A stretch of DNA of 64,000 nucleotides from NCBI RefSeq assembly GCF_016650635.1, contig NZ_JAEKFI010000001.1:1178001-1242000 (forward strand). The letters run 5' to 3'. Below, piece after piece: positions 8,091-18,486 of the stretch (positions within the stretch are counted from its first letter, which is position 1; the number at the start of each line of letters is the position of its first letter). Origin of the DNA: Pseudomonas sp. TH43 (GTDB lineage: Bacteria > Pseudomonadota > Gammaproteobacteria > Pseudomonadales > Pseudomonadaceae). A program made the translations under genes and the position numbers. The notes beneath the pieces are model-generated. The model was not told the DNA's origin and did not search any database. It saw only the letters and a program-made list of their open reading frames with translations.

Positions 8091-11000
8091 TTAGAAATCG
8101 CGCTTGTAGAAGATATCCAGCGAGCTGGCGACGCCGCTGGCAGCTTCGACATACACCTTCTTACTCAGTTTGTAGCGCAGCGCAATGGTGCTGGCCGGCT
8201 CGAACACACCGACGCCGTAACGCAAACTGAGCTTCTCGGAGATGTTGCCGCTGGCGACCACGCTGGTGGTGTTGCCGCTACCCGCCGTGTCGAGCTGGAA
8301 GTCCTGAATTCCCAAGTCCTTGGCCAGACTGCTGGTGACCCCGGAGCTGCCCATCAAGCCCAGGCCCAACGCTGCTTGCGCAAGCATGTTGTTGTCTTCG
8401 CCGTTGGTGCTCAGCGGACGGCCGAGTACCAGATAGGACAACGCCTGTTCCTGGCTCATCGCCGGCTCGGAGAAGATCTGCGTGGTGGGTTGCTCGGCGC
8501 TGCCACTGAGGCGGATACCGGCGATCACGTCGTCGGTCTGGCGAATCGCTTCAATGTCCAGATACGGCTGATCGATGGGCCCGGCGAACAACAGACGCGC
8601 GCGGCGCACTGACAGGCGCTGGCCGTAGGCACTGTAGCGGCCGTCGTTGAGCCACAGCTCGCCACGGGTGTCCATGTTGTCGCCAATGTGCACATGACCT
8701 TGCACGTTGGCGGTCAGACCAAAACCGGCGAAGGCGAGTTTGTCATCACCGACCACCACGTCGATGTCCATTTTCATCGCCATCGGTGGTTTGCCCTCTT
8801 CGGTCTGAGCACCGACGATGATCGTGTCATCGGAGACTTTCACCGTCGATGGCGGCAATTCACGCACGGTGATTTCGCCTCGCGGCACCAGTACTTTACC
8901 GGCAATCTTCAACTCATCACCGGCCATGGAGATCTTCAGGTCCGGTGCCACTTCCAGCTTGGCATACGGCTCGACCGTGACCGGCAATTGCGTGCCCTTG
9001 AGCGCCAGATCGACCATCAGCGCCTGGCCCCAGGCGACATTCCCGGTCAAGTTGCCCTGCCCGCTCTTGCCACTTTTCCAGCCGCCATCGAGGCGCACCG
9101 ATTCGCCGGCAATCACGGCGGTGAGTTGTAGATTCTGCAACTCCATGGGCAATTCGGCACCGGACACTTCGCCGTCACTGAGTTGCACGGTGCCGTTGAC
9201 CAGTGGCGCCAGCAGGCCGCCGGAAATCGTGCCGCTACCGTTGAGGCGTCCAGTGAGTTTTTCGACCATCGGCACAAACGGCCGCGCCACCGACAGATCC
9301 AGCCCGCTGAGACGGAACGAGCCGCTCAGCGGTTTGTTTTTCGGCAGCGGATTGAGTTGCGCCTGCACCATCAACTCGCCGAGTTTGCCGCCGACGAAGT
9401 TGAGCTCAGTGTCGACGCGCTTAGGCGTGAGTTTGCTGGTGAGTTTCAGCGTTTGGTACGGAAAGTCCAGCCACTGATCCTTTTCCTTCATGCGCAAGGT
9501 GCCGCCGCTGGCGTCAATGCTGACCACGCCGTTCGGGCCGCTGGCCGGCAAGTCCAGTTGCAGATCGGCGTTGAGCTTGCCCTGCCAGGCGAAATCTTTC
9601 GGCAGCCACTGCGCGAGGCTTTCAATCGGGAACTGCTTGAGGTGATAGCGCAGCTTCGGCTCCGGCATCAGCCGTTGGTCTTCACCGCACAGGCTGGCAC
9701 TGCCGGACATCCAGCAATGCGCGCCGAAGTTGATCTTGCCATCAGCGAGGCGCTCAAGTTTGGCCGGGTTTTGCAGTTTCCAGTCCTGACCACCGGCCTG
9801 AATGTCACCGCTGGCCAGGCGACCGCGCCAGTTGCCCTTGTCGAGATTGCCGTCGAGACCGAGGGCCAGTTTCAGCTTCGGCCCGATCAGGTCGAGGCTG
9901 AGTTTCTGGTTCTTGATGTCGCCCTGCGCACTGGCCGTCAGCGTACCCAGCGAGGTGTCACCGGCCTGAATGCCGCTGCCCTTCAAATCAATCTTCGCCC
10001 GTTGCGCGCTGTCGAGCGTGGCGTCGAGGTTGAGGCTTTGCAGGCGATTGTCCTGGAAGGCCAGTTGCGAACCTTGCAGGCCAAGTTTGCCCTGCGGTGC
10101 TTTCAAGGTACCGGCGACGTCGGCGCGGCCATTGATCTGCCCGCGCAGTTCTGGCCACAGCTGGGCCAGACGCGCGAGTTTGATGTCGATCTGCCCGGTG
10201 AGTTTCTGTTGCAGGCTGCCCTTGCCGCTGATGCTGTTATCACCAAGGCGGATTTGCAGGGCATTGAGGTTCCACTGTTCGCCAGCGCCGTCAGCCTTGG
10301 CCTGAAGGATCGCCGGTTGCCCGCGCAGTTTGCCTTTGAGGTCGAGATCGGCGGTGAGGCTCAGGCGTTCATTCTTCATTTCGCCTTTGCTTTTCAACGG
10401 CCCGGCCAAGGTGCCCGGCAGTTCTGCAACCCAGTACGCCGGATTGAGCGCTGACAGGTCCAGCGCCGTGTCCCAGGCAATGCCGTCGGCAAACTGTACG
10501 TTGACGTGACCTTCAGCCTTGCCCTGCCCGGCTTCCATCTTCAATTGCGGCAAAGCGATCTGTTTCAGATTGCCGCTGAACGGACTGCTCAGGCTGAATG
10601 CTCCCGCCGGGCCATCCAGTGCGGCGGCAAAGTTACCGAGGTATTGGCCGTCGGTGTAGGAAACCTCACCAGTGAAGGTGCGCAAGGCGACTTGTGGCTC
10701 GTCGATTTCGTTGTAGAGGCGATGCCACGGAAAGTCCTGCCAGTTGATACTGGCCTGGGCGCTGAGGCCCTTGCTCCAATCGACGTTGCCGGTGAGTTTG
10801 AGGCTTTGCTTGTCGTTGGCCGTCAGGTCGAGGCCGGCGATCTGCGCGCCGCTGGCGTCGACTTTACCGTTGAGCAAAAGCGCCACCGGGCCTTTATCGG
10901 CGGGCAGCGTGGCATTGCCATTCAATTGATAACCGTTTTTCAGGTTGCCTTCGCCAGTCAGCACCAACTGATTGAGTTGCAGCGTATCCGGCAGATCAGC

Positions 11001-11765
11001 GCTCGGCTTGAAGGCCTCACTGGTGATGCGCACCTTGGCCGGGAGGTTTTCCACCAGCGGTTGCAACTCGCCGCTCAACTGGCCGTCGAGGTAGCCGTGG
11101 CTGTCGGCGTGCAGGTTGAGGGTTTTCAGCAGGTCGCCGTCGATTTTCAGCGCCAGCGTCCAGGGATCAGTGCTTGGCGACGGCAGGGTCAAGTCGCCGG
11201 TGATGTTCAGCGGCCAATTGCCGGTCGGTGCGAGTGTTCCGGACAGGTTCAGGCTGAGGTCGTCGCGCTGCAATTTGATGCTTTCAATCTGCATGCCTAG
11301 GGCTGTCCAGTGCGCCGCCAGTTGCAAACCTTTGAGCTGCTCACTGCCGTTGAACAACAGGCTGCCGACCTGCACGTCGCCCAACTCGATGGCCACCGGC
11401 AATTGCAGATCCGGCAGTTTGATCGGACCGCTGTCAGTCGTCTCATCGCTCGGCGGGAATTGCACAATGACCTGATCAGCCTTGAGCTGTTCGATGCACA
11501 AGGTCATGCGCGTCAGGCACAGCGGCGACCAGGCGAAGATCGCCTGGTTCAGTTCGACGCGGCTGCTGTCCTGCTGCCACAACAGATGATCGGCGCTCCA
11601 TTGTCCACCGAGTCGGCCCTGGAAATTCTCCACCGTCAGGCCTGGTACGAGGCCCAGCACCCAACGGCTGCCAGCCTGCGTGCCGAGCACGGCAGTAATG
11701 CTCAGGACAATCAACAACAGCAACGCCAGCAGCGTCAGTGCCGCTATTTTCAAACCACGCTTCAC
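8091..11765 (-). CDS. tamB: Translocation and assembly module subunit TamB
   Basis: Large AsmA-like inner-membrane-anchored protein that spans the periplasm and works with TamA in outer-membrane protein assembly and phospholipid transport. The 1224-residue protein has one N-terminal helix (residues 7-28, IAALTLLALLLLIVLSITAV), a very long region of repeated short beta strands forming a groove, and the conserved C-terminal DUF490 domain ending in LRYGVGVFEPASTIALRYKLSKKVYVEAASG...IFYKRDF. Length fits TamB (about 1200-1260). Its start overlaps the stop of tamA by 4 bp (ATGA), so the two subunits are co-translated. Confidence 0.95.
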   Translation of the reverse strand: MKRGLKIAALTLLALLLLIVLSITAVLGTQAGSRWVLGLVPGLTVENFQGRLGGQWSADHLLWQQDSSRVELNQAIFAWSPLCLTRMTLCIEQLKADQVIVQFPPSDETTDSGPIKLPDLQLPVAIELGDVQVGSLLFNGSEQLKGLQLAAHWTALGMQIESIKLQRDDLSLNLSGTLAPTGNWPLNITGDLTLPSPSTDPWTLALKIDGDLLKTLNLHADSHGYLDGQLSGELQPLVENLPAKVRITSEAFKPSADLPDTLQLNQLVLTGEGNLKNGYQLNGNATLPADKGPVALLLNGKVDASGAQIAGLDLTANDKQSLKLTGNVDWSKGLSAQASINWQDFPWHRLYNEIDEPQVALRTFTGEVSYTDGQYLGNFAAALDGPAGAFSLSSPFSGNLKQIALPQLKMEAGQGKAEGHVNVQFADGIAWDTALDLSALNPAYWVAELPGTLAGPLKSKGEMKNERLSLTADLDLKGKLRGQPAILQAKADGAGEQWNLNALQIRLGDNSISGKGSLQQKLTGQIDIKLARLAQLWPELRGQINGRADVAGTLKAPQGKLGLQGSQLAFQDNRLQSLNLDATLDSAQRAKIDLKGSGIQAGDTSLGTLTASAQGDIKNQKLSLDLIGPKLKLALGLDGNLDKGNWRGRLASGDIQAGGQDWKLQNPAKLERLADGKINFGAHCWMSGSASLCGEDQRLMPEPKLRYHLKQFPIESLAQWLPKDFAWQGKLNADLQLDLPASGPNGVVSIDASGGTLRMKEKDQWLDFPYQTLKLTSKLTPKRVDTELNFVGGKLGELMVQAQLNPLPKNKPLSGSFRLSGLDLSVARPFVPMVEKLTGRLNGSGTISGGLLAPLVNGTVQLSDGEVSGAELPMELQNLQLTAVIAGESVRLDGGWKSGKSGQGNLTGNVAWGQALMVDLALKGTQLPVTVEPYAKLEVAPDLKISMAGDELKIAGKVLVPRGEITVRELPPSTVKVSDDTIIVGAQTEEGKPPMAMKMDIDVVVGDDKLAFAGFGLTANVQGHVHIGDNMDTRGELWLNDGRYSAYGQRLSVRRARLLFAGPIDQPYLDIEAIRQTDDVIAGIRLSGSAEQPTTQIFSEPAMSQEQALSYLVLGRPLSTNGEDNNMLAQAALGLGLMGSSGVTSSLAKDLGIQDFQLDTAGSGNTTSVVASGNISEKLSLRYGVGVFEPASTIALRYKLSKKVYVEAASGVASSLDIFYKRDF

Positions 11766-13489
11766 AGCTCAGGCCCCATGGAAAAGTGCAGCCGGATGCC
11801 GCCATCGTCGTCGAGTGCGTGGGCCAGGTCGAGGCGGATCGGCCCGACCGGCGAGACCCAGCGCACACCAATACCGACCCCGGTCTTGAGGTTCGGCAGT
11901 TCGAGTTTGTTGAAAGAGTTGCCTTGGTCGACGAAGGTCGCCACACGCCACTTTTCGGCGATCGAGTATTGATACTCCACGCTGCCGGCCACCATGTAGC
12001 GGCCACCGATGCGGTCGCCGTCGGAGTTTTTCGGCGACAGGCTCTGGTAATCGTAACCGCGCACGCTCTGATCGCCACCGGCGAAGAAACGCAGCGACGG
12101 TGGCACCGAGTTGTAGCCATTGGTGGCACTGCCGCCGACCTGCACGCGACCGAGGAAACGGTGTTTGTCGAACACCGTGGTCAGGCCTTTGACCAACGCC
12201 GTGCCATAGACAAGGTTGTTGTCGGAACCGAGGCCTTCCTTCGCCACTTTGCTTTCGAAGCTCAGGCGATAGCCGTTGTGCGGGTCGATGCGATTATCGC
12301 TTTTCAGGTACGAGTAACTGATGCCGGGCATCAACAAGGTACTCAGGCCCGAATCGTCGCCCAGCTCGTATTCCTCGCGCTGCCATTTCAGCGAGATGAC
12401 CCGCTGCCAGCCGCTCGGCAACTTGCTGTGCCATTCCGGGCCGAAGGTCAGCAGTTTGCTCAACGTATCGGAGCCGTCGATGTCTTCAAATTGATAACCG
12501 CCCGCCCAACGCAATTTGTCGGTGAGTGGCGGATCCAGCGGAATGTCGTAGAACAGGCCGACGTTTTGCCGTGGCGCCGAAAGCTCGGCTTCCCAACCGT
12601 AACTGTCGCCTTGCGGGTTGACCCAATGCCGCGTCCAGTTGGCCTTGACTCGCGGGCCGACGTCGGTCGAGTAACCGAGGCCCAGGCCCATGGTGCGTGG
12701 CTTGCGCGTGTCGAGTTTGACCTCGACCGGGATCACATCGTTTTTCGCTGCAGTCGGCGCCGCATCGACGCGGACGCCTTCGAAATAGCCGCTCGATTGC
12801 AAGTCGCGGTTGAGTTCGGCGATCAGCTCGGAGTCGTACGGCTCGCCGGCCTTGAACGGCACCATGCGTTGCAACAAGTCCTCATCGAACGGCGTGTCGC
12901 CCTCGAAACTGACTTTGCCCAGCGCATAACGCGGGCCGCTTTCGTAGATCAACTCGACGTCGGCGACACCGGCGCGGGGATCGACCAGGAGTTTTTGACT
13001 GGTGAAATGGCCACTGAAGAAACCGAAGCGCGAAGCCTGATTCTGAATAATTCTTTTGGCGTCTTCATAACGCCCATGGTTGAGCGCCGCGCCGGGTTTT
13101 AGCGTGTCGCTGTTGGGCACTCGAAAGGATTTCAGCGAGGCCGCCGGGCCGTCGACGCGAATGGTGACGTTGCGCAGGCGAATCGGTTCGCCGGGATCGA
13201 TGTTCAGCACCAGGCGCGGTTTTTCACCGCCCTTCACGTTACTTTCGATCTGCGGCTGGTAATAACCCAACGCCTGCGCGGCTTTGCGCGCCTGCTCTTC
13301 GGCGCCGCGACTGAAGCGCTGCAAGGCTTCTTCGTCACGATCGCCGAGGCTGCCGATATACCCTTCTATATTGGCCTTGAGTTCGTCGTTGGACGGTTTG
13401 ATCCGCACGTCCAATTCACTTTGCGCCAGCGCCGCGCAGCTGGTTAACAGCATGAGCACGCCACTGGTAAATCTTCCTGGAAACTTCAT
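11762..13489 (-). CDS. tamA: Translocation and assembly module subunit TamA (Omp85 family)
   Basis: Outer-membrane Omp85 protein. The 575-residue product has a signal peptide (MKFPGRFTSGVLMLLTSCAALAQ), three POTRA domains over about residues 25-260, and a 16-strand barrel with the Omp85 features FFAGGDQSVRGYDYQSL near residue 470 (the VRGY/F motif that locks the barrel) and GVRWVSPVGPIRLDLA near 535. The ATG at 13489 is chosen because it begins the signal peptide; an in-frame upstream start at 13543 would add 18 residues in front of it. Operon with tamB. Confidence 0.95.
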   Translation of the reverse strand: MKFPGRFTSGVLMLLTSCAALAQSELDVRIKPSNDELKANIEGYIGSLGDRDEEALQRFSRGAEEQARKAAQALGYYQPQIESNVKGGEKPRLVLNIDPGEPIRLRNVTIRVDGPAASLKSFRVPNSDTLKPGAALNHGRYEDAKRIIQNQASRFGFFSGHFTSQKLLVDPRAGVADVELIYESGPRYALGKVSFEGDTPFDEDLLQRMVPFKAGEPYDSELIAELNRDLQSSGYFEGVRVDAAPTAAKNDVIPVEVKLDTRKPRTMGLGLGYSTDVGPRVKANWTRHWVNPQGDSYGWEAELSAPRQNVGLFYDIPLDPPLTDKLRWAGGYQFEDIDGSDTLSKLLTFGPEWHSKLPSGWQRVISLKWQREEYELGDDSGLSTLLMPGISYSYLKSDNRIDPHNGYRLSFESKVAKEGLGSDNNLVYGTALVKGLTTVFDKHRFLGRVQVGGSATNGYNSVPPSLRFFAGGDQSVRGYDYQSLSPKNSDGDRIGGRYMVAGSVEYQYSIAEKWRVATFVDQGNSFNKLELPNLKTGVGIGVRWVSPVGPIRLDLAHALDDDGGIRLHFSMGPEL

Positions 13490-13555
13490 AGGCGCGGATG
13501 CTATCACGGGCTTGGGAGCGTGATAGAACAGGAAATTTCCCAAGAAGTTCGATTG

Positions 13556-14206
13556 TTATGCTGTTGCAGTTTGTAACACCTGCGGATTGGCGTGAAAAAA
13601 CACATGCTCGCGCACCGGCCCGACAGCCACTTCGCCGATCTCTTCGTAGCCCTGTCGTTTATAGAATTCCAGGTAACGCGGGTTGCCGGTATCAAGCACC
13701 ACGCCTTGCGAGGTTTCGTCCACCGCGCACCAATTGTGTACCGCTGTCAGCAGTTGTTCGCCGAAGTGTTTGCCCTGGAACTGCGGGTGAATCCCCAGCA
13801 GCGGCAGCATGTGCACGGAGTCACTGGGCACGCACGCGGCCACGGCATCGTGGTATTCCAGATAACGCCGCGTGCAGCGAAAACCGGTGCTGAGCACCAT
13901 GCGCAGGCGCCACGCCCAACTTTCGGTGATGCCCAAGCGGCGTTGTGGTGGCGCGATCAGGGCGATGCCGATCAGGCGATCGTTGACCAGCAGGCCGATG
14001 GCGGGCAGATCCTGCAGGAAGTGTTGTTTGACCAATTCGCGAACCGTCGCCCGCACGCGTTGTTCATAGCCGGGACGCTCGGCTTCGAACAGATAACCGA
14101 AGGTTGGCTCGTGGCGATAGGCCTGATACAGCAAGGATCGGGCTTCGCGCGAGTAGCCGCGGTCGAGCATATGAATGTCGGCGATGGCGGTCTGGGTTTC
14201 AGGCAT
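13556..14206 (-). CDS. GNAT-family N-acetyltransferase
   Basis: A 216-residue single-domain acetyltransferase. The acetyl-CoA pyrophosphate loop is visible as LLGIHPQFQGKHFGEQLL near residue 140 (Q-x-x-G-x-x-G pattern), followed by the C-terminal GNAT pattern LDTGNPRYLEFYKRQGYEEIGE. The ATG at 14206 has GGGGAGAA eight bases upstream, so the upstream in-frame extension to 14341 is rejected. The acceptor substrate is unknown. It stands alone, convergent with nothing and divergent from the exonuclease gene. Confidence 0.85.
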   Translation of the reverse strand: MPETQTAIADIHMLDRGYSREARSLLYQAYRHEPTFGYLFEAERPGYEQRVRATVRELVKQHFLQDLPAIGLLVNDRLIGIALIAPPQRRLGITESWAWRLRMVLSTGFRCTRRYLEYHDAVAACVPSDSVHMLPLLGIHPQFQGKHFGEQLLTAVHNWCAVDETSQGVVLDTGNPRYLEFYKRQGYEEIGEVAVGPVREHVFFHANPQVLQTATA

Positions 14207-14330
14207 GACAGTGATTCTCCCCGAGGCGCGTCCAAATGGCGGCGCTCTTGTTGGTACGAACCCTTTTGCGTTGGCACAGTTCCCCACAGGTATAGACCAA
14301 CCATGGATCTTCATCGACCGTTCTGGCCTC

Positions 14331-14420
14331 ATCGCTGGCAAGCCAGCTCACACAGGGTCTGTGTCGTACACAATATTCATATACATCCGAAAAACCTGTG
14401 GGAGCTGGCTTGCCAGCGAT
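14331..14420. repeat. REPIN, ATCGCTGGCAAGCCAGCTC variant
   Basis: Inverted pair of the REP variant ATCGCTGGCAAGCCAGCTC: first copy at 14331, inverse copy TGTGGGAGCTGGCTTGCCAG ending at 14420. It lies between the divergent GNAT and exonuclease III genes. Confidence 0.85.
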
Positions 14421-14532
14421 GGGGCCCTTTCCGGCAACCTACATCCCACAGGCCAAAATGTTTTCTCCCACCCCACACTGGCCCATCTCCCCCATGTCAG
14501 CTAGCATCGCCCTTTTGCCAGGACTGCCGACC

Positions 14533-15345
14533 ATGAAGATCGTTTCCTTCAACATCAACGGACTGCGCGCCCGTCCGCATCAGCTGGCAGCGCTGATCGA
14601 AAAACACCGGCCGGACGTGATCGGCCTGCAGGAAACCAAGGTCCACGACGACCAGTTCCCGCTGGAAGAAGTCCGCGCCCTCGGCTATCACGTGTATTAC
14701 CACGGCCAGAAAGGCCATTACGGCGTGGCGATGCTCTCGCGTCAGGAACCGATTGCGATCCACAAAGGTTTCGCCACCGACGAAGAAGATGCCCAGCGCC
14801 GCTTTATCTGGGGCACGTTTGCCGACGCCAACGGTGTGCCGGTCACCATCATGAACGGCTATTTCCCACAGGGCGAAAGCCGCGACCACCCGACCAAATT
14901 CCCCGCCAAGCAGCGCTTTTATAGCGACCTGCAAGCACTGCTGGAAAGCCAGTTCCACAATGAACAACCCGTGGTGGTGATGGGCGATGTGAACATTTCT
15001 CCGGAAGACTGCGACATCGGCATCGGCCCGGACAACATGAAGCGCTGGCTGAAAACCGGCAAATGCAGCTTCCTGCCGGAAGAGCGCGAGTGGATGGCAC
15101 GCCTGAAGAATTGGGGCCTGATCGACAGCTATCGTCACCTCAACCCGGACGTGACCGACATGTTCAGCTGGTTCGACTACCGCAGCCGTGGCTTTGAAGA
15201 TGAGCCTAAGCGTGGGCTGCGCATTGACGTGATTCTGGCGTCGCACGGCTTGCTGCCTCGAGTGAAAGCGGCAGGTGTGGACTATGAATTGCGTGGGATG
15301 GAGAAACCTTCGGACCATGCACCGATCTGGCTTGAACTGGCCTGA
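14533..15345 (+). CDS. xthA: Exodeoxyribonuclease III
   Basis: Base-excision-repair AP endonuclease and 3'-5' exonuclease of the XthA/ExoA type. The 270-residue protein has the EEP-family catalytic motifs: [10 protein letters not shown] at residue 5 (Asn), [14 protein letters not shown] near 33 (Glu), [16 protein letters not shown] near 149 (Asp, Asn), RIDVILAS near 225 and [13 protein letters not shown] at the end (Asp-His). The ATG at 14533 starts exactly at the conserved [12 protein letters not shown]; in-frame codons upstream to 14398 run back into the REPIN and are not protein-like. Complete length for the family. Confidence 0.95.
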   Translation: MKIVSFNINGLRARPHQLAALIEKHRPDVIGLQETKVHDDQFPLEEVRALGYHVYYHGQKGHYGVAMLSRQEPIAIHKGFATDEEDAQRRFIWGTFADANGVPVTIMNGYFPQGESRDHPTKFPAKQRFYSDLQALLESQFHNEQPVVVMGDVNISPEDCDIGIGPDNMKRWLKTGKCSFLPEEREWMARLKNWGLIDSYRHLNPDVTDMFSWFDYRSRGFEDEPKRGLRIDVILASHGLLPRVKAAGVDYELRGMEKPSDHAPIWLELA

Positions 15346-15400
15346 CCTTGAAGCCACCACAGAATCACATTCGACAATGGGGTTCTGTGGTCGGCTGACC

Positions 15401-15522
15401 TGTGGCGAGGGGATTTATCCCCGTTGGGTGGCGAAGCCGGCCCCTGCATACTTCCAGACAAATCAGATTTACAGACTCCACGACTGCTTCGCAGCCGAGC
15501 GGGGATAAATCCCCTCGCCACA
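15401..15522. repeat. REPIN, TGTGGCGAGGGGATTTATCC family
   Basis: Inverted REP pair at 15401 and ending at 15522 with a long inner spacer containing GGCGAAGC / GCTTCGC arms and CAGACAAATCAGATTTACAG. The spacer is almost identical to that of the REPIN at 23467-23587. Confidence 0.87.
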
Positions 15523-15613
15523 AAGGCTCCTCTACATTGAATCACTGTCATGTTTTGGTCATGCGCCTGACTTAATCTCCCCGGCAATCCCCTTGGCTTG
15601 ATTCGGTGCCGGC

Positions 15614-16948
15614 ATGACCCTGCGTGTTCTGTTCGTTTTTCTGCTGAGCGCATGGCTGACTGTGTCTGCCGCTGGTTTGCCAGTGCCGGACGACGGCCCA
15701 GCCTTGCGCATTCAAGGCTCCAATACCATCGGCGCCGAACTTGGCCCGGCGCTCGTTGAAGGGTTATTGCAGGAACAAGGCCTGCTGAAAATCCACCGCG
15801 AAACCCCGGACACCGCCAACGAACAACGCATCGTCGGCCAGACCGCCCAAGGTAAGCGGGTGATCGTTGAAGTCGCCGCCCACGGTTCCAGCACCGGCTT
15901 CACCGCCCTGAAAAACACCAGCGCCGACCTGGCTGCTTCTTCCCGAGAGATCAAAGACAGCGAGTTGCTCAGCCTGCAAGCGCTGGGCGATCTGAAAAAT
16001 CCCGCCGCCGAACAAGTCATCGCCATCGACGGTCTGGCGATCATTCTGCATCCCGACAATCCGCTGCAACAACTCGACACCGAACAACTGGCACGGATCT
16101 TCGCCGGCGAAGTAAAAAACTGGGAAGACCTCGGCGGGCGTGGCGGTGCGATTCATTTATATGCGCGCGATGATCAGTCCGGCACCTACGACACCTTCAA
16201 GGAATTAGTCCTCAGTCGCCGTGGGAAGAGTCTGAGTACGTCAGCGAAAAGGTTCGAATCCAGCGAACAATTGTCCGACGCGGTGAGCAGCGATCCGCAA
16301 GGCATCGGGTTCATCGGTTTGCCTTACGTGCGTCAGGCCAAAGCCGTGGCGATTGCCGATGGCGCGTCGCAATCGATGTTGCCGCTCAACAGCCTGATCG
16401 CCACTGAAGACTATCCGCTGTCGCGGCGGTTGTTCTTCTATCTGCCGCCCGACAGCAACAATCCATGGGCGAAGGCGTTGGTGGTGTTTGCACAAAGTCG
16501 TCAGGGCCAGGAAATTGTCGCGCGCAACGGCTTTATCAGTCAGACCGTGCACGCCATGACCGTCGCACCGAATGCGCTGATGCCCGAAGGTTATCAATCC
16601 CTCAGCCGTCACGCCCAACGTCTGACAGTGAACTTCCGTTTTGAAGAAGGCAGCGCGAGCCTGGACAACAAGGCACGCCAGGATCTGGCGCGGGTGTTCG
16701 ACTATATAAAGCGCCACGACAAAAGCGATCGCGCGGTGACACTGGTGGGCTTTGGCGATGCCAAGGACGACCCGGCACGCGCCGACCTTCTGTCGAAGCT
16801 GCGGGCGATGGCCGTGCGGCGGGAACTGGTGAAGAACGGCGTGGTGTTGCGCGAGGTCCGCGGTTTTGGCGCGTTGATGCCGGTGGCGACAAACAGCGCG
16901 GATGAGGGGCGGATCAAGAATCGACGGGTTGAGGTTTGGGTGTATTGA
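15614..16948 (+). CDS. Phosphate-binding (PstS-like) protein fused to an OmpA-like domain
   Basis: Secreted 444-residue protein. A signal peptide (LRVLFVFLLSAWLTVSAAG) is followed by a PstS-like periplasmic binding fold over about residues 30-300, with LRIQGSNTIGAELGPALVEGLL, STGFTALKNTSADLAASSREIKD and ARDDQSGTYDTFKELVL (the serine/threonine-rich ligand-contact segments of this family). An OmpA C-terminal peptidoglycan-binding domain fills about 325-444 and ends in the typical GRIKNRRVEVWVY. No pst transport genes are adjacent, so a scavenging or sensing role anchored to peptidoglycan is inferred rather than ABC transport. The ATG gives a clean signal peptide. Confidence 0.85.
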   Translation: MTLRVLFVFLLSAWLTVSAAGLPVPDDGPALRIQGSNTIGAELGPALVEGLLQEQGLLKIHRETPDTANEQRIVGQTAQGKRVIVEVAAHGSSTGFTALKNTSADLAASSREIKDSELLSLQALGDLKNPAAEQVIAIDGLAIILHPDNPLQQLDTEQLARIFAGEVKNWEDLGGRGGAIHLYARDDQSGTYDTFKELVLSRRGKSLSTSAKRFESSEQLSDAVSSDPQGIGFIGLPYVRQAKAVAIADGASQSMLPLNSLIATEDYPLSRRLFFYLPPDSNNPWAKALVVFAQSRQGQEIVARNGFISQTVHAMTVAPNALMPEGYQSLSRHAQRLTVNFRFEEGSASLDNKARQDLARVFDYIKRHDKSDRAVTLVGFGDAKDDPARADLLSKLRAMAVRRELVKNGVVLREVRGFGALMPVATNSADEGRIKNRRVEVWVY

Positions 16949-16981
16949 GCCTGATGTTGATGTGTTTAGCCTTTAGGCCTC

Positions 16982-17054
16982 TTCGCGAGCAGGCTCGCTC
17001 CCACAGGTTCTGTGGCGTTCACAAATCCAATGTGGGAGCGAGCCTGCTCGCGAA
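16982..17054. repeat. REPIN, TTCGCGAGCAGGCTCGCTCC family
   Basis: Inverted REP pair (start 16982, end 17054) with inner CAGGTTCTGTGGCG / CACAAATC spacer. It sits between the convergent PstS-OmpA and acyl-CoA dehydrogenase genes, where it may also act as a bidirectional transcription stop. Confidence 0.87.
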
Positions 17055-17070
17055 GGGGGGCGACGCGGTC

Positions 17071-18300
17071 TTAGTGACCGCTGCGCAGCATTTCCTTCGG
17101 CACGTATTTGCCGATCTCGAATTTGCCGATCGCCGCGCGGTGCACTTCGTCCGGGCCGTCGGCCAGACGCAGAGTGCGTTGCATGGCGTACATATAGGCC
17201 AGCGGGAAATCGTTCGACACCCCTGCCCCGCCATGGATCTGGATCGCTCGGTCAATGACCCGCAATGCCACATTCGGTGCAACGACCTTGATCTGCGCAA
17301 TCTCACTCTTCGCGACCTTGTTACCGACGGTGTCCATCATGTACGCCGCTTTCAGCGTCAGCAGGCGCGCCATGTCGATTTCCATCCGCGAGTCGGCGAT
17401 CTTGTCGACGTTACCGCCCAAACGGGCCAGCGGTTTACCGAATGCAGTGCGGCTCACCGCACGTTTGCACATCAACTCCAGGGCACGTTCGGCCATGCCG
17501 ATCGAGCGCATGCAGTGGTGAATCCGGCCTGGGCCAAGGCGACCTTGCGCAATTTCAAAGCCGCGGCCTTCACCGAGCAGAACGTTTTCGTACGGCACGC
17601 GCACGTTGTCGAAGAGCACTTCGGCGTGACCATGCGGTGCATCGTCGTAACCGAATACCGGCAGCGGACGGACGATTTTCACCCCGGGGGTATCGACCGG
17701 TACGAGGATCATCGAATGCTGGGCGTGGCGCGGCGCATCGGGGTCGCTCAGCCCCATGAAGATCAGAATCTTGCAGCGCGGATCGCAAGCGCCGGACGTC
17801 CACCACTTCTTGCCATTGATCACCCACTCGTCGCCATCACGTACGGCGCGGGCAGCCATGTTGGTGGCGTCGGACGAGGCAACATCCGGTTCGGTCATGG
17901 CGAACGCCGAACGGATTTCGCCGCGCAGCAACGGTTCCAGCCAGCGCTGTTTTTGCTCTTCGTTGGCGTAACGCACCAGCACTTCCATGTTGCCGGTGTC
18001 CGGCGCCGAGCAGTTGAACGGCTCTGGCCCCAGCAGCGAACGGCCCATGATTTCCGCCAGCGGCGCGTATTCGAGGTTGGTCAGGCCGGCGCCGAGTTCC
18101 GACTCAGGCAGAAACAGATTCCACAGGCCTTCGGCTTTGGCCTTGGCCTTGAGTTCCTCCATGATCGCGGTGGGCTGCCAGCGATCGCCTTCGGCAACCT
18201 GGCGTTCGAACACGGCTTCGGCCGGGTAAACGTAAGTGTCCATGAACGCGGTCACGCGCTCACGCAGTTCTTGCACCTTGGGCGAATAAGCGAAATCCAT
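17071..18300 (-). CDS. Acyl-CoA dehydrogenase family protein (ACAD10/11-like)
   Basis: FAD flavoprotein expected to introduce an alpha-beta double bond into an acyl-CoA. The 409-residue protein has the full family layout: N-terminal helical domain, [21 protein letters not shown] near residue 130 (FAD/substrate loop), middle beta domain with [14 protein letters not shown], and C-terminal helical domain with [21 protein letters not shown] and [18 protein letters not shown]. The phosphate-free WWTSGA and [16 protein letters not shown] segments resemble the ACAD10/11-type branch. It is divergent from a LysR gene that may control it. Substrate is not predictable here. Confidence 0.88.
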   Translation of the reverse strand: MDFAYSPKVQELRERVTAFMDTYVYPAEAVFERQVAEGDRWQPTAIMEELKAKAKAEGLWNLFLPESELGAGLTNLEYAPLAEIMGRSLLGPEPFNCSAPDTGNMEVLVRYANEEQKQRWLEPLLRGEIRSAFAMTEPDVASSDATNMAARAVRDGDEWVINGKKWWTSGACDPRCKILIFMGLSDPDAPRHAQHSMILVPVDTPGVKIVRPLPVFGYDDAPHGHAEVLFDNVRVPYENVLLGEGRGFEIAQGRLGPGRIHHCMRSIGMAERALELMCKRAVSRTAFGKPLARLGGNVDKIADSRMEIDMARLLTLKAAYMMDTVGNKVAKSEIAQIKVVAPNVALRVIDRAIQIHGGAGVSNDFPLAYMYAMQRTLRLADGPDEVHRAAIGKFEIGKYVPKEMLRSGH

Positions 18301-18486
18301 GAGCAGCTCCCGATGGTTAAGGCAGTTCTTGAGCAGAGGTTGTTTAGGTCATGCAATCGATGCTAGAACAGCGCTCATAATTTACCTAGCCTATTCTCGG
18401 CGTGTATTAACATTCATCACCGATATATGATCGACTGATCGCAAACCCTTAAAACACCCGCCCTTAAAAACAAGAGAAGCCGCGTT

